Positions 42,519 to 54,759 of a stretch of DNA of 64,000 nt are shown in pieces. The position numbers and the translations under genes are program-made. Location: the NCBI GenBank assembly GCA_014058105.1, contig JACGCM010000715.1:4650001-4714000 (forward strand). Reading direction: 5' to 3'. The stretch's first letter is position 1. Every line of letters begins with the position of its first letter. Origin of the DNA: Kingdonia uniflora. Its lineage: Eukaryota > Streptophyta > Magnoliopsida > Ranunculales > Circaeasteraceae. The notes under the pieces were generated by a model. That model was given only the letters and a program-made list of their open reading frames with translations. It was not told the origin of the DNA and did no database searches.

Positions 42519-43604
42519 TGATGCAAGAAAAACTCAGTCTTTAAATACCCCGCTCAAAACTATGGGTGTCATAATATAATAAGGGTAGGCGGGGGTCGAA
42601 TCCACGAGGAGTAAACGTATTAAAAATATGTTTTCCTAATTAACTAATAAACGAATCTATACTAATTATGATAAAATGGTTTTGGACTAAAGCATAAATA
42701 TAAATTACTAACTTTCGGTACGATTATAAGGAAAATAACCTAGGCTTTGGATCACCTCCGACTTAGTTTACTAAAACAATATGAAAACGGTAGCTTCTAT
42801 CCGTATGTAATAGCCATGGCTAGGTCTATTGGGTCTAGAATCTAGAGTTTATGGTTAAATCCCTAGGTAAGAACTTCTTTGTTTATGGACAATCGGATCT
42901 AGGGTTTATAAACTCCTTTCCATGGTTAGGTGGAGATTAACTCTAGTGATCTAGAATTCTCTTTGAGTGTGAAAATAATTAAATATGGCTAATTCAGTAT
43001 TTTCCTCATATCCGTAGTAACTTAAAGTTTTCATGGATAGATCTACTCTTCGTAACTACAAATCAGATAATTAAAAATTAATTCTAGATCTAAACTACTA
43101 TTAACATCAATTTAGCTCACTTCACCGGAGGCTCAATCCTTAGCCTAAGCTAAGGAGACTAGTTCTCCATTAATGGTGTTGATCACAACTTAAATTAAAC
43201 TCATAAAATAAAATAGAGAGAAAGAGAGAGATACTGAAAAACACAAGCTTTATTCCATCATAAGATTAAGATCTGAAAATACATAGAATTGCTCACCTAT
43301 TTATAGCAGATATGAGATATTTGTTTACAATTCTAAAACTCTATCCCTAAGTAATGATAAATCTCTATAGAGTCCTTCATTATCTTTATCCCATGGAGAA
43401 AATCTACAAGTATATTGAATGTAGACATCTTCCTCGTACCTGAGAGACTGCTGGAGATGCTTCAGCTCTGTATACCTTATATTAGATGTCTTTTTTTACT
43501 TATTAGGTCTAACAGTGATAAGTGCCTGAAAATAATAAATCAGACTTAACAAAATGATACTTTTAGGTGTATTAATCTTCCATATTTCTACGTCTATCAA
43601 CCTC
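42514..43604 (-). repeat. solo LTR of an Athila-family element, inserted in opposite orientation
   Basis: 42519-43599 is the reverse complement of the Athila LTR: it starts TGATGCAAGAAAAACTCAGT against the LTR end ACTGAGTTTTTTTCACATCA and ends CGTCTATCA against the LTR start TGATAGATG. The direct flanks ACCTC (42514-42518 and 43600-43604) are an exact 5-bp target duplication. At 1081 bp it is about 100 bp shorter than the host element's LTRs. No internal sequence remains, so a second family member inserted here and then lost one LTR and its body by LTR-LTR recombination. Confidence 0.95.
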
Positions 43605-43989
43605 TTACCTAGGGATACAGAGAAATTCGTATCACACGTTCCTAACTGTCCCAACCTTTAAATTTAATTAAAACTTAAAAAAACTATTTGGAAGATTTCT
43701 AAGGGATTTCATCACCTGAGAAATTAGGAGGTAACAGATCGGGGTACCAACACGAATTCATAGGAACCACTTCAGCCAAACGCCGTGAACCATAGGTTGT
43801 TAAGAGACGTCACCATTTCGTGCGAGTAGCGTACGATAAGGTGAGCCTCACGGGCGTGAAGACTGATGCTTAAGCACTAAGACCGCTGCTAGCATAGTGC
43901 TAGCATAGTGAAGCTTTCGTGTTAGGAATCACACACTAGCCTGACCTACCTAGTTTGATTAATATCTAGATTAGGATTGACTTAGTTAA

Positions 43990-45500
43990 TTTAACTTTAA
44001 AAATTGCTGATATGTTTATTTTAAATTGTGTGTTTAAATTCCCATTGAATTTTACAATTCTATTTCATTTCATTAGTGAATGCCCAAGTACGATCGGATT
44101 AGGAAATGCATTATACCACCGATTCCTAAAAATAGCTAATACGGCTAACCAAGTCCAACAGGAAGACCTTCTTGCCATATACGACCTTCACCCAGCTCGA
44201 TATCAAGTCTTCGATTTTGAACATAATCTCACCTTTTCATGGATTCGATAATCAAGACCCGTATTATATATCAATGAATTTAAGTTTATTTGCCAAACAT
44301 TTTGATTTAAGGACATAACAATGAAGTACATCTATTTACTCTTATTCTCATTCTCTCTAAAAAGCAAGGCAAAACATTAGATAAATTCTTTGCCATCTGA
44401 GTCAATTGACAAGTGGGACACCCTTAAATCGAAGTTTAAAATTAAGTTTTTCACCATTCAAAAAACCGTTTAAAACGTGATATCTCTTATTTTCTTCAAG
44501 AAGATGGAGAAATTTTTTACGAAACATGGGTACATTTTAAGGATAAATTGTTAAGGTGCCCCCATCATGGTTTTAAGAAATGGAGACTAATCCAATTCTT
44601 TCTACACGAGTTAACTTTTTCAACTAGTGAATCAATCGAAGCCCGTAGCTTAGGAAAATTTTAAGATATGGACGAAACTGTTACATATGCATTTCTTAAT
44701 AAATACGCTGAGACATCCCAGTAATAGGACTGTACTTCTCGTGATCGTAGGCCCAGTAGAAAAGGAGGCATCCTTAAATTCCCTGAAAGCCTCAAATTAA
44801 AATTCCAACTGGACTCTCTTTTACGTAAAGTTGAGACTATGGTCATAGCAAAAGTAGCGGCCCCTAAACTAGCGTCCATTCCTGGGGTCTGCAATTTATG
44901 CAATGATCCAACCCATTATGCACACACAAGTCCACAACTCCCTGAGTTAATAAATTATAATCCGGACCATGTTAATGCTATTTGGATAATTAAAAGAGAC
45001 AATACCAAAATAATTTTGGTAGATCTCCTTGGCAAAATAACCTTGTATTTTCTTGGAAGAATCAACCACAAGGACAATCAAGTTATAATCCTCCACCATA
45101 TCAGCAGAATCAAACATACCCAACCAAACAAGCCCACCCAGTTGGTTTAGAATCCACACTCCAATAAATTATAACAGAGATTAGGGGGTAAACCAATAAA
45201 ATTCTAGGGAACTTTCATAAATACGAGCCTTTCCTCAGAAGCTAGACACCCAAATGGGAAAAATAGCAAGCTAATTTAATAAACGAGAAAAGAGAAAATT
45301 CCCTAGTCAACCAATTGCTAACCCGAGGGCTGGCTTTGAGGTTCATACCCAATAGAGCTCACTTGAGAATATTGAAACAGCTCAAGTAGTTATGACCCTT
45401 TGGAATAAGAAAACTATAGAAACTAGACCAGACCTTATGCCGTCAGCTATAAACAATTTGGTTCCCAAATCTCAGGAAAAAGTCAATGAAAATCTAGAAT
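43990..45500 (+). pseudogene. Athila gag
   Basis: Short plus-strand frames in several phases read PSTIGLGNALYHRF, then ESIDKWDTLKSKFKIKFF, ISYFLQEDGEIFYETWVHFK, LRCPHHGFKKWRLIQFF and the zinc-knuckle-like VCNLCNDPTHYAHTSPQLPE at about 44895-44955. This order matches Athila gag, with its RCPHH block and a Cys-His box near the end. Dozens of stops; no frame above 104 codons. Confidence 0.7.
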
Positions 45501-45639
45501 CTACTAGATTGAAATAGTAACATCTAGGCCACACCATGTTCCTACTCTACCAGACCTAGTTGACAAGTCTTATGTGCCTAGGGCCCCATTCCCTAACTGA
45601 CTTGTTCCTACCAAAAAGGACAAAGGCCTAAAAGATATT

Positions 45640-46240
45640 CTTGAGTTATTTAAACAAGTATGGATTAACATTCTGATCTTAAACACTATCGATCAGGTTC
45701 CATCATATGCTAAATTCCTTAAGAAAATGTGTATAAAGAAACGTAAAACTAGAGTTATGAAGAATTCTTTTAGTGTTGAACAGGTTAGCTCTATCCAACC
45801 AATTAAAATTCTGATCAAACAAAAGGAACTAGGATGTCCTACCATTCCCTGAGTAATAGGAAAAAACTACATCCATCAGGCCCTTCTTGATGTTAGGGCT
45901 TGTATAAACCTTATTCCATTTTGTGTTTATGAGGACCTCGATTTAGGAAAACATAAGCCTACCTGGATGCAACTTCAACTCGCTGATAGATCCATCAAAA
46001 CTACTATGGGTATTGTTTAGGATGTGATAATTAAGGTGAATGAATTTTACTTTCCAATAGATTTTGTAGTTCTTGATACACCACCGATTTCGAATGTTCA
46101 TTGCCAAATCCCCATCATTTTAGGTCGACCATTCCTAGCTACTTTCAGCGTTATAATCAATTGTAGAAATAGAATAGTAAACCTAACATTCAGTAACATG
46201 ATCTTGGGACTGAATATTTTCAACACCATGAGGCAATAAC
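45640..46240 (+). pseudogene. Athila protease
   Basis: The plus strand reads VRACINLIPFCVYEDLDLGK, KPTWMQLQLADRSIKTTMGI, YFPIDFVVLDTPPIS and CQIPIILGRPFLATFSVIIN CRNRIVNL, the typical Athila protease. The catalytic DLGASVN motif reads DVRACIN, so the Gly-Ala of the active site is changed and the enzyme would be dead even if expressed. A TAG at 46018 splits the frame. Confidence 0.85.
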
Positions 46241-46419
46241 AGGATTTTGCTGAAGAGTGCAATATGATAGATACCATTATCTCTGAATATTCTAGGGATG
46301 ACCTGTTAGAAGATTGTCTATAAGACGATATTGTTGGTATTCACGAGTCAATCCTTAAAGACATTTAAGCCGTTCTTGAAAATAATCCTCCTGCATACAC
46401 TTCATCATATCGGTATACT

Positions 46420-47950
46420 CCCAAATTCAAGTCACTTCCTACATCTTCAAACCCCCCAGTTCCTTCTATTGTGTCACTGCTAAAGCTTGATCTTAAAGTA
46501 CTTTTGGATAATCTAGGATATCGATTCCTCGGGTCTAGCAAAACTCTTCCCATTATCATTACATCTTCATTGGACTTAGATCAGGAAAATAAACTCCTTG
46601 CAGTATTAGACACCTACAAAGAAGAAATTAGATGGTCAATAGCAGATATAAATGAATAAGCCCATCAATGGTTATGCATAGGATACACTCAGAGGAAGGA
46701 TTAAAAAAATCTTAAGAACCACAACGACGTGTGAACCCAATAATGAAGGTAGTAAAGGCAGAAGTAATGAAGCTTCTTGATGCGGGTATTATTTATTCCA
46801 TTTCATACAGCTTTTGGGTAAGCCTAGTCCAAGTAGTGCCTAAGAAATCAGGTATTACTATCGTCAAGAATACATATAATAAACTAGTATCTACTCGCAC
46901 TCAGATAGGATGGCGAGTTTATATTGATTATCGAAAGCTGAATGCATCTACTCGAGAAGAGCATTTCCCATTACCATTCATGGATCAAATATTATAATGT
47001 TTAGCTAGTCATTCATTTTACTATTTCCTGGATGGTTATTCAGGATACAACCAAATTATAGTAGCCCCCAAAGACCAAGATAAAATTACTTTTACATGCC
47101 TATTTAGAACTTTTGCCTATCGTCGCATGCCTTTTGGCCTATGCAATGTACCCGCGACCTTTCAACGGTGTATGTTAAGTATTTTCTCAGATATGGTAAA
47201 AAAGTTCTTAGAAGTCTTCATGGATGACTTTTCCATTTATGGGTTAATGCTCGATGAATGCCTTATACACTTAAAATTGGTCTTGATCTAGTGCAAAGAA
47301 AAAAACCATGTCCTAAATTGGGAAAAATGCCATTTTATGGTAAATCAAGGAATAGTACTCGGCCATTTGATATCATCTAAGGAGATAAAAGTTGATAAAG
47401 AAAAAATTGATTTAATTTCATCTCAATCTCCTCCAAAAACAGTGAAGCACGTTCGCGCATTCCTCGAGCACGCAAGATTTTATCGACGACTTATTAGAGA
47501 CTTTAGCAAAATCTCACGACCTTTAAGCAATTTACTTGCTAAAGATGTCCATTTTTATTTAACCAATAAATGTCACAAGTCTTTTGAAATACTTAAGTCC
47601 TCATTGACCACATTACCGATTATCCTGCCACCCGATTGGACCTTACCTTTCAAAATTATGTGTGATACCTCAAATTATGCTGTGGGTGCCATGTTAGGAC
47701 AATGTTTTGAAAAATCACCTCAAGTCATTTCCTATGGGAGTAAAATTCTGAATGATACCCCCAATTAATTATACGATGACTAAAAATGAGTTGTTAGCTA
47801 TCGTCTTCGCGCTATAAAAAATTTGGTAATACATTTTAGGGTTAAAAGTTATTGTGTACTTTGACCATTCAGCCTATCGATATCTTCTTAATAAAAAGGA
47901 CACTAAACCACATCTTATCCGTTGGATCCTTTTACTTTAAGAATTTGACC
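46420..47950 (+). pseudogene. Athila reverse transcriptase and RNase H
   Basis: Plus-strand WRVYIDYRKLNASTREEHFP LPFMDQIL, then YYFLDGYSGYNQIIVAPKDQ with the first Asp, RRMPFGLCNVPATFQRCML and VFMDDFSIYG, the FMDD form of the active site usual in Athila. From 47337 to 47768 an open frame gives LGHLISSKEIKVDKEKIDLI, HVRAFLEHARFYRRLIRDFS, then RNase H with LPFKIMCDTSNYAVGAMLGQ (first Asp) and VISYGSKILNDT. The RNase H end ([20 protein letters not shown]) is in another frame near 47860. Stops at 46998 and 47289. Confidence 0.9.
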
Positions 47951-47999
47951 TTGAAATACGTAATAAAAAGGGAATGAAAATATTGTTGCTGATCATTTG

Positions 48000-49380
48000 T
48001 CGCGTTTGATAGCTGACCACATTAATGAAGACCTTCTTATTCTTGAGCAATTTTCTGATGAACATTTAATGAATATTTATAGGGCACCCTAGTTCGTCGA
48101 CATTGCAAATTACTTTGCCGTAGGGTCCATATCACCAGATTTGAGCAAACAAGATAAAAAGAGATTTGAAACAATCTCTAGACAATTTATCTTGGAGGAT
48201 CCCTATTTGTTTAAAGTTGGCACACACCTAATGATTCGTCGTTGTGTCCCTTAAAAGGATATTCCATAAAATTTTAAAAGTTTTCATGATGATGTTGGTC
48301 ATTTTGGTCCCCATAGAACGGTTATTAAAGTACTTCAATGTAATTTTTATTGGCCTACTTTATTTAAGAACACTTATGACCATTGTTCACGATGTGACCG
48401 TTGCCAAAGGGTTAGCAACATGGGTCAACGGGATGAGATGCCTATTAACAACATTTTAGAGGTTAAAATTTTTTATGTCTGGGGCATTAATTTTATGGAC
48501 CCCTTTCTGGTATCTAATGGTTATTTGAAAATCTTAGTAGCAGTTGACTATGTTTCTAAATGGGTGGAGGTTGTACCCTGTTAGACAAATGATCTCGCAG
48601 TTGTAATTAACTTTATAAGTGATAATATTTTAGTCCGATTTGGTACACCTCGTACAATTATAAGTGACGGTGGAACTCATTTTTGTAACCATTATTTTAA
48701 AAGTCTTATGTACAAATATGACATTACTCATAAAGTTACCACCCAATATTATTCATAGATAAGTGGGTAAGTAGAGGTTTCAAATTGGGAGAAAAAAAGA
48801 ATTTTAGAGAAAATTGTCCGATCAGATCATAAAGATTGGTCCACCCCTTAATGATAATTTTTAGGCTTATCAGACTGCTTATAAAACCCCAATTGGAATG
48901 TTGCCTTATAGATATATTTTTAGCAAAACTTGTCACTTACCTGAGGAATTGAAACATAAAGCTTACTAAGCAATTAAGAGAATTAATTTTCAAATAGTCA
49001 CAGTAGACTTCATCAAAAACTTCAACTAAGTGAGTTAGAAGAATTAAGATAAGAGGCGCTTGAAAATACTAAAATCTGTAAGGATAGGACAAAAGCATAT
49101 CATGATAAACGTATAGTCCAAAAAAACTTTACACCAAGACAAAAAGTCTTATTGCTAAACTCAAAGTTGTATCTTTTGTTAAAAAAATATAAACCCGTTG
49201 GCATGACCTGAACATACACCAAAATGGTTGGGTTGAAGTAAAAAATTATCATATTGGGAAAATTTTCAATGTCAATGGCCAACAACTTAAGCCTTATCAT
49301 GAGATAATCCCTTTAGAACATTTCCCTGATATATATCTTTACCAGCCCGAATATAGGGAATTGCCCGTCCCCGAATAATT
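48000..49380 (+). pseudogene. Athila integrase
   Basis: Plus-strand HDDVGHFGPHRTVIKVLQ, FYWPTLFKNTYDHCSRCDRC QRV (zinc-binding part), then VWGINFMDPFLVSNGYLKIL with the first Asp, TIISDGGTHFCNHYFKSLM with the second, and VEVSNWEKKRILEKIV with the Glu. The C-terminus reads YPEYRELPVPE-like just before 49375. It uses a different frame from RNase H and carries several stops. Confidence 0.85.
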
Positions 49381-50787
49381 CCTTGACTTCACATAAGTTT
49401 GGGGGTACAGGAGTTTTGTCTAGCTAAAGACGATAAACTTAGCGCTTTCTGGGAGGCAACCCACGACACATTCAGGTGAAAAATTCTAATTTTCCTTTCC
49501 ATTTTTATTTTTAGTTCTCAAATATTAGGGATGATATTTCATTGACGTTTGGGGGTAGGAAAATCATTTTTTAAATATTTTTTGAAGAAAAGTGAAATAA
49601 TGACACTTTTGGCAATTTATGATGCACTTTGATAAATTTCGAACATTTAAACAGATTTTATTTCTACATAAATATTGGTCGGGAAACCCGAATAAATCTA
49701 AAAAGAAACCATGAACTTAAAAGTTTATTAATATACACTAGAATATTTTGCACACCATCTTAAGTTAGAGGTACTATCTGTAAATTAGCGACTAATTCAA
49801 GTTAACGTGGTATATTTTGAAAACTTGCACTTCACTATAGTTTTGTAATTTATACATTCGATAGGTTATTGACCAATTTTAGGGAAATTTAGTATTTATA
49901 TTAGGAATAATTCAGTCCAAAGGAGATAACTGCCTAAGAATAAGTTTATTCCCGAAAGTACAAAAAGATAAAAAGAAAAAAAGAAGCCAAAGTTGCTCTA
50001 AAAACTTTTACGCTGCAAAGCTACTCGCATGATTAAGAACTAAAAGAGGAAAAATTTCCACCAATCTTAAGTATGACCATGAACTATGTGAAAGGAGCAT
50101 GAAAAATGTTACTTTTGAGAATCTTGAGTCTAGGTCTCGAAGGGGCACCAAACCCTGGCAACCTTAGCTAACTGGCAGGAATTGTCGACCGAAAACTCCT
50201 TGTTACAGAGGCTTCACTAAGAAATAATGTACTTAAAAAGGCTATGAAAAATAAGATACCGTGAAGTAAAATTGACTAAGACACTTGTCAAACTGACCGT
50301 TGAATTTATTCTAGTAAGTACTCGACTACCATACACTGACTCAATGATTCTAGACAACGTATTAAGCAATAAAACTATCTTCACAATACACTCAGATATA
50401 TCTGGTAAAATACTTGAATTTATTTCTAATCATGAGGTAGAATCTTTAGTTTTGGATAAGTACAATATATTCAATGGTATACTTGGAGCATAATAGGTTT
50501 TAAGGAATTTCCTGCTTGAATATTTTTGTCATAATTAAATATGGAAAAATTGACAAAAAATGAGTCTCTTGTCATTTAGAATTGCCATAATGTCATTATT
50601 TACTTTTGTGGGTATAGTCACTGCAAACCCTTACGAGACAATACTCATCCACAGGGACACTTGGGGGTTTAATGGCATGTTGCAGATGCTAAATGCAATC
50701 GCGAGTCCAGCGAAAGTGGTTACCTTTATTAGTTTTATTTTATTTTATTTTACTCAGGATGAGCAAAATAGTAGGTTTACGTGTATT
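49381..50787 (+). other. Athila 3' region, no gene seen
   Basis: 1.4 kb between integrase and the 3' LTR, the place where some Athila elements carry an env-like ORF. Two frames (50272-50493 and 50560-50790) show no signal peptide and transmembrane arrangement or other motif that would support an env-like call. AAGTTTGGGGGTA at 49395 and GTTTGGGGGTAGG at 49548 are internal purine tracts typical of the family. The bases before the 3' LTR are not purine-rich, so the PPT has decayed. Confidence 0.6.
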
Positions 50788-51962
50788 TGACAGACGCGGA
50801 AATACATAGGATTAGTACGCCTAAAAGTATCAATTTGTTAATACAGATTCATTATTTTCTAATGTTAGTAGCATTTTCTTATTTTCAGGCACTTATCACT
50901 GTTGGTGTTAATAAGTAGAAAAAAATATCTAATAGAACGTATAAAGAGTTGAAGCATCTCCAACAATCTCTCAAGTATAAGGATGATGTCTACATTCAAT
51001 GTACTTGTAGATTTACTCCAAGAAATAAAGATGATGAATGACTCTACAAGGATTAGTTTGAAAAGAATTATCTTGGTAGATGATAAAATATAAATGAGAT
51101 AGGATTTATCTGAGATAGGGTTTATCTTTACTTAGAGGTAGTATTTCATAAATGTAAACTTATCTTTCCTATCTCCTATAAATAGGAGAGAAATTCTATA
51201 AATTTTTCATCTCAATTTTGGAAGCAATTTAGCTTGGAGTTTTTCATTATCTCTCTCTCTTTCTCTATTTTATTTTATACGTAAGCTGTGATCAATGTCA
51301 TTATTGGAGAGCTAGTCTCCTTAGCTTAGGCTAAGGATCGACCCTTCGGCGATTGGGACCTAACTATAGTAGTTATTTAATAGAATAGATCTAGTATTGC
51401 TCTTCAATACTCTGGTTTGTACTAGGAAAGAGTTAAACTAGTCATGATAACCCCGATCTATTATGAAGATGAAGGAGATGCCAAATTATCCATATTTGGT
51501 GATCTCTGCATACAAAGAGATTACTAGATCACTAGGAACTTTGACACTTTGCCTAGCCATAAAAGGAGTGTTCAAGACCTAGATCCGATTGTCCAAGAGC
51601 GATTAAGTCCTTATGTCGGGTTTTAGCCATAAACCCTATATTCTAGACCCAAATAGACCTAGCCACGGCTATTACGAGCGAATAAATTTTATTATATAAT
51701 TATTACTTTAGAAAGCTAAGTCGGAAGTGATCCAAAGCCTTGGTTATTTTCTCTATATTTTTACCAAATTAGTAATTTAGATTTTATTTTTAGTTCATAA
51801 AACATTTTTCTAAAAGTAGTTTAATAAATATTATTAGTTAGATCAATAAAATTAGTTTTAATACGTTTACTCCCCATGGATTCAACCCCCGCTTGTCCTT
51901 ATTATATTATGACACCCATAGTTTTGAACTGGCTATTTAAAGACCAAGTTTTTCTCACATCA
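50788..51962 (+). repeat. 3' LTR of Athila, 1175 bp
   Basis: Starts TGACAGACGCGGAAATACA, ends CTCACATCA, and is followed by the ATGAC duplication. Colinear with the 5' LTR with many substitutions and few small indels. Confidence 0.95.
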
Positions 51963-53961
51963 ATGACTCACACTTTTCTCTTCTCTTGTGCGAGGATAAG
52001 GATCACTCCGCTGGATTTCATAATGTTTACATCATTGTCAATCGGCAAGAATCCTACACTATTGTCTTATGACGACCGATGGAGGTCTTTATCTGATACA
52101 AATTTTTTTCCCCTGCATTACATCCAATAATAGAAAGAGTAAGAATGTTAGTATTGCACATATAAGGAAGTACTTGATCGTCACAGATGATCGACCTAAT
52201 GAAAGTACAATGGCTTATGCTTTTATCCTTTTTATGATAGGATATTTATGGTTCTAAATAGCCAACGACACAGTCCCGCTTGGGTATCTTGAGGCCATGG
52301 CTAATTTAAATGCAACTCCCTCATATGACTGTGGTTTTTCTATTCTCACTTCTCTGTACAATGGCTTAGATACTGCAGTCACGATCGGGGGTACCATTAC
52401 TAGATTTTCATGACTCATTGATGTAAGCTAACGTATTTTACAATAATACAAATCAAATATCTTGTAATAGACATTTGAAATGGAATTTCTAATTATTTTA
52501 TGTGTTGTTCCCAAATATAGTATTAATTGCACAATTATTATGGGACTGGTCACCCCATTGTCAACGATGCGCTGAAAACAGAGTCGTATCCTCACCTCAA
52601 AGCATGGGAGAAGGGGAACTGGAAGAAAACATGTAACCATGCAGGGAACTTATTTGTTATAGCCAGATACCTTATTGACCACAGAACTATTGATTTGATC
52701 AACTAGCATCCTTGTGATACATTTGCAGGTTTAGTATTAGATGACGTACATATCGCTTCAGATATATCCTTAAACAGGAGGTCACTACAAGTCCCAAGTG
52801 GGAAATACGGGTATTACTTGAAGGAAATATGTTAGAGGCAGTTGACTAGCTATCTGGGTATTCTGATAGGTCTACCATCCAACATGTCACCATACCTTAC
52901 TTCAGCTGATTTAGAGGTTCAGAGAACATCTAGCATCTTTGACTATAGCCAGCTTTTGATGGACAAGTCGAGGATTACTTACGTCGATTATTATAGTAGT
53001 ATGACTACTAAGGTTGGCTGCCTATTGACAGATTCACAGAGGATGGGGAACATAGATCTCTTTGGGGTAAGTGCACTCAAGTTTGGCATTACACCCATTG
53101 TAGTTATGCTAGCAAAGGTCCATAGCTTATCCCAGGACTTCAGTCTGTCTGACTTTGAGATGGGGCCAGACCTGGGGTAGAACATGGAGTGGATAGGGAA
53201 GGCGTTTCACAATCCCTATCTACCACTTGAGGGAGCCGCCACCCTTACCTTCTTTCTATGACTTAGAGGAGTTATGGAACCTGAGTCTGGATATGTGGTG
53301 AGTGGTACTTAAAGATTTTATGTGGGACCACAAGAGTATTACAACATTAACTAATAAGGTTGTTACTCTGCATAAGGGTAATGATATTATCAATGAGCAA
53401 CTATATCAACATGTGAGAAATTTAATTATTTATTTTTAATTTTTATGGTCATATTTATATTTATATTAATCTAAATAAATTTTCTTTGTCCCTTTCAGAA
53501 CTTACAACTAACGACGATACCGAGTTTATAGATGGTAGCGTACTAGGACTTGGCAGGGGACCCGTTGACCTTGCATTTAAACTTTGGGAGCCAGTTGCAG
53601 CAGCAGGGGGCAGGGTACTAGGGATGATATTGATCCGTCTTAGTTGATGCAGTTGTTAGATGAGTTTTATTGTAGACACATATTTTTATTTTGCGACTTT
53701 GTGATAAACTATTTCAGGACGTTGTACTGTACAACTTTTACTTCCCCATATTAGTACTTGTACGACCTGATGTCATATTTCTTTAAATTTAATTATTATC
53801 GATCAATGTTGGCTCTAATTTGAATTTAAATAGAAATGCAACTACAATTCATAAAATAGTAGTTCTACGCTATAAATTAAACTAAAATGTGATACAGTAA
53901 AAATCAAATTTAAAGTCTTCCTATGTGTCAAATTTATTGTTCGACTGATGTAGGGATTAAA

Positions 53962-54396
53962 CTACGACCATTCAGTAAGGGACAGCGGGCCCCATTCATA
54001 ATTTTTTTGCTGATAATTTGCTAGAGGATCAGGCGGGATGTAGTTTCGATGAAAAATATCTGATGTAGTCTTAAACGGAAATGGCTGGTTGTATTTCTCA
54101 TACCATTCGTCTCTGTCTTCACGTAAAATATAAGGCAGTAGAACACCTTTGACCCTCATATCCATTTTCTTCCATAACTCATGAAACTCATTACATTTCA
54201 CCTTAAGTAGATTCTATCTCTTGAATAATTCTATAGGCGCATATTAAAGTTTTGTGCACTCCCAAAATGAGTGACTCACTCATCTCTATAAACGATCGAA
54301 GTTGAGTTGTCGAAACTGAAGTTAATCATCAATACATTCCTGCCAGGACGCGGCAAGGGTATTATCTTTATTTTAGCTAAATAAGGCTGAAGCCAT
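53962..54396 (-). pseudogene. unknown conserved-looking ORF of the PIF/Harbinger element
   Basis: One minus-strand phase runs from ATG at 54396 (MASALF) to the stop before 53962. It reads LAASWQECIDD, QFRQLNFDRL, SHSFWECTKL, then an uninterrupted 79 residues: HELWKKMDMRVKGVLLPYIL, REDRDEWYEKYNQPFPFKTT, RNYIPPDPLANYQQKNYEWG. It is interrupted by in-frame stops at codons where Gln, Arg or Trp would be expected, with no frameshift, so this was once a real protein of about 144 residues. It is Trp- and Tyr-rich. I do not recognise the family. It lies between the PMD gene and transposase, opposite to both. Confidence 0.5.
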
Positions 54397-54759
54397 AGTT
54401 AAAGCTCAAAAGATAGTAGGGCTAAAGTGGAGAAACTGTTATAAAGAACAGAAATATATATATAGCCAGAAAATTATAGCCGTCGGATGTGAAAAATACT
54501 CATTCGGAATGGAAACATAAGTTGTTATGATATAGAAAATACTAGCTATTCGGGAGAACAGTAAATGCAGCAGAGTTTTGAACACCGCGCGGTAATCAAA
54601 TGTCTACCGTATTTTTTGTTCTCCGAAATGGCTGGTTCTTTTCCCTTTATATCATTATACTTCTCTGTTTGTTAATATGTTCTTTCCTCCATTCTTCCTC
54701 AGTCTTCTAACCCTAAATTCACAAATTCGCAACCGAACATGTCTTCTTCTTCCTCATCC

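Larger units (their letters stand above)
40266..51967 (+). mobile_element. Ty3/gypsy Athila-type retrotransposon, complete LTR-to-LTR (11,692 bp)
   Basis: 5' LTR 40271-41447 and 3' LTR 50788-51962, with exact 5-bp target duplication ATGAC at 40266-40270 and 51963-51967. The PBS TTGGCACCGTTGCCGGGG after the 5' LTR is the Athila type. Gag, protease, RT, RNase H and integrase are recognisable on the plus strand in that order but all are broken. The two LTRs differ at well over one base in ten in their first 200 bases by eye, so the insertion is old. The internal region also contains an opposite-strand solo LTR. Confidence 0.95.
39954..53640 (+). pseudogene. plant mobile domain (PMD, MAIN-like) gene carried in the PIF/Harbinger element, split by Athila
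   Basis: The first part at 39954-40270 (ISHWQGTSRY, LTKCSNEQNRDSMRPHTTFT, ENSDNQLVWAPTEGWWPMTD with one stop at a Trp) continues after the Athila at 51963 with THTFLFSCARIRITPLDFIM. Then come MAYAFILFMIGYLWF, PLGYLEAMANLNATPSYDCG FSIL, YYGTGHPIVNDALK and GNLFVIARYLIDHRTID. Further on are GKYGYYLKE, LLTDSQRMGNIDLFGVSALK and VHSLSQDFSLSDFEMGPDLG. A GT-AG intron is likely at 53413-53498. This is the aminotransferase-like PMD fold known both in host MAIN proteins and in transposons. At least six stops or frame slips make it dead. It lies within the TIRs, so it travelled with the transposon. Confidence 0.8.

Noticed and set aside
50272..50790. Env-like ORF of Athila
   Set aside because: The two frames are short, unrelated in phase and show no convincing membrane topology.
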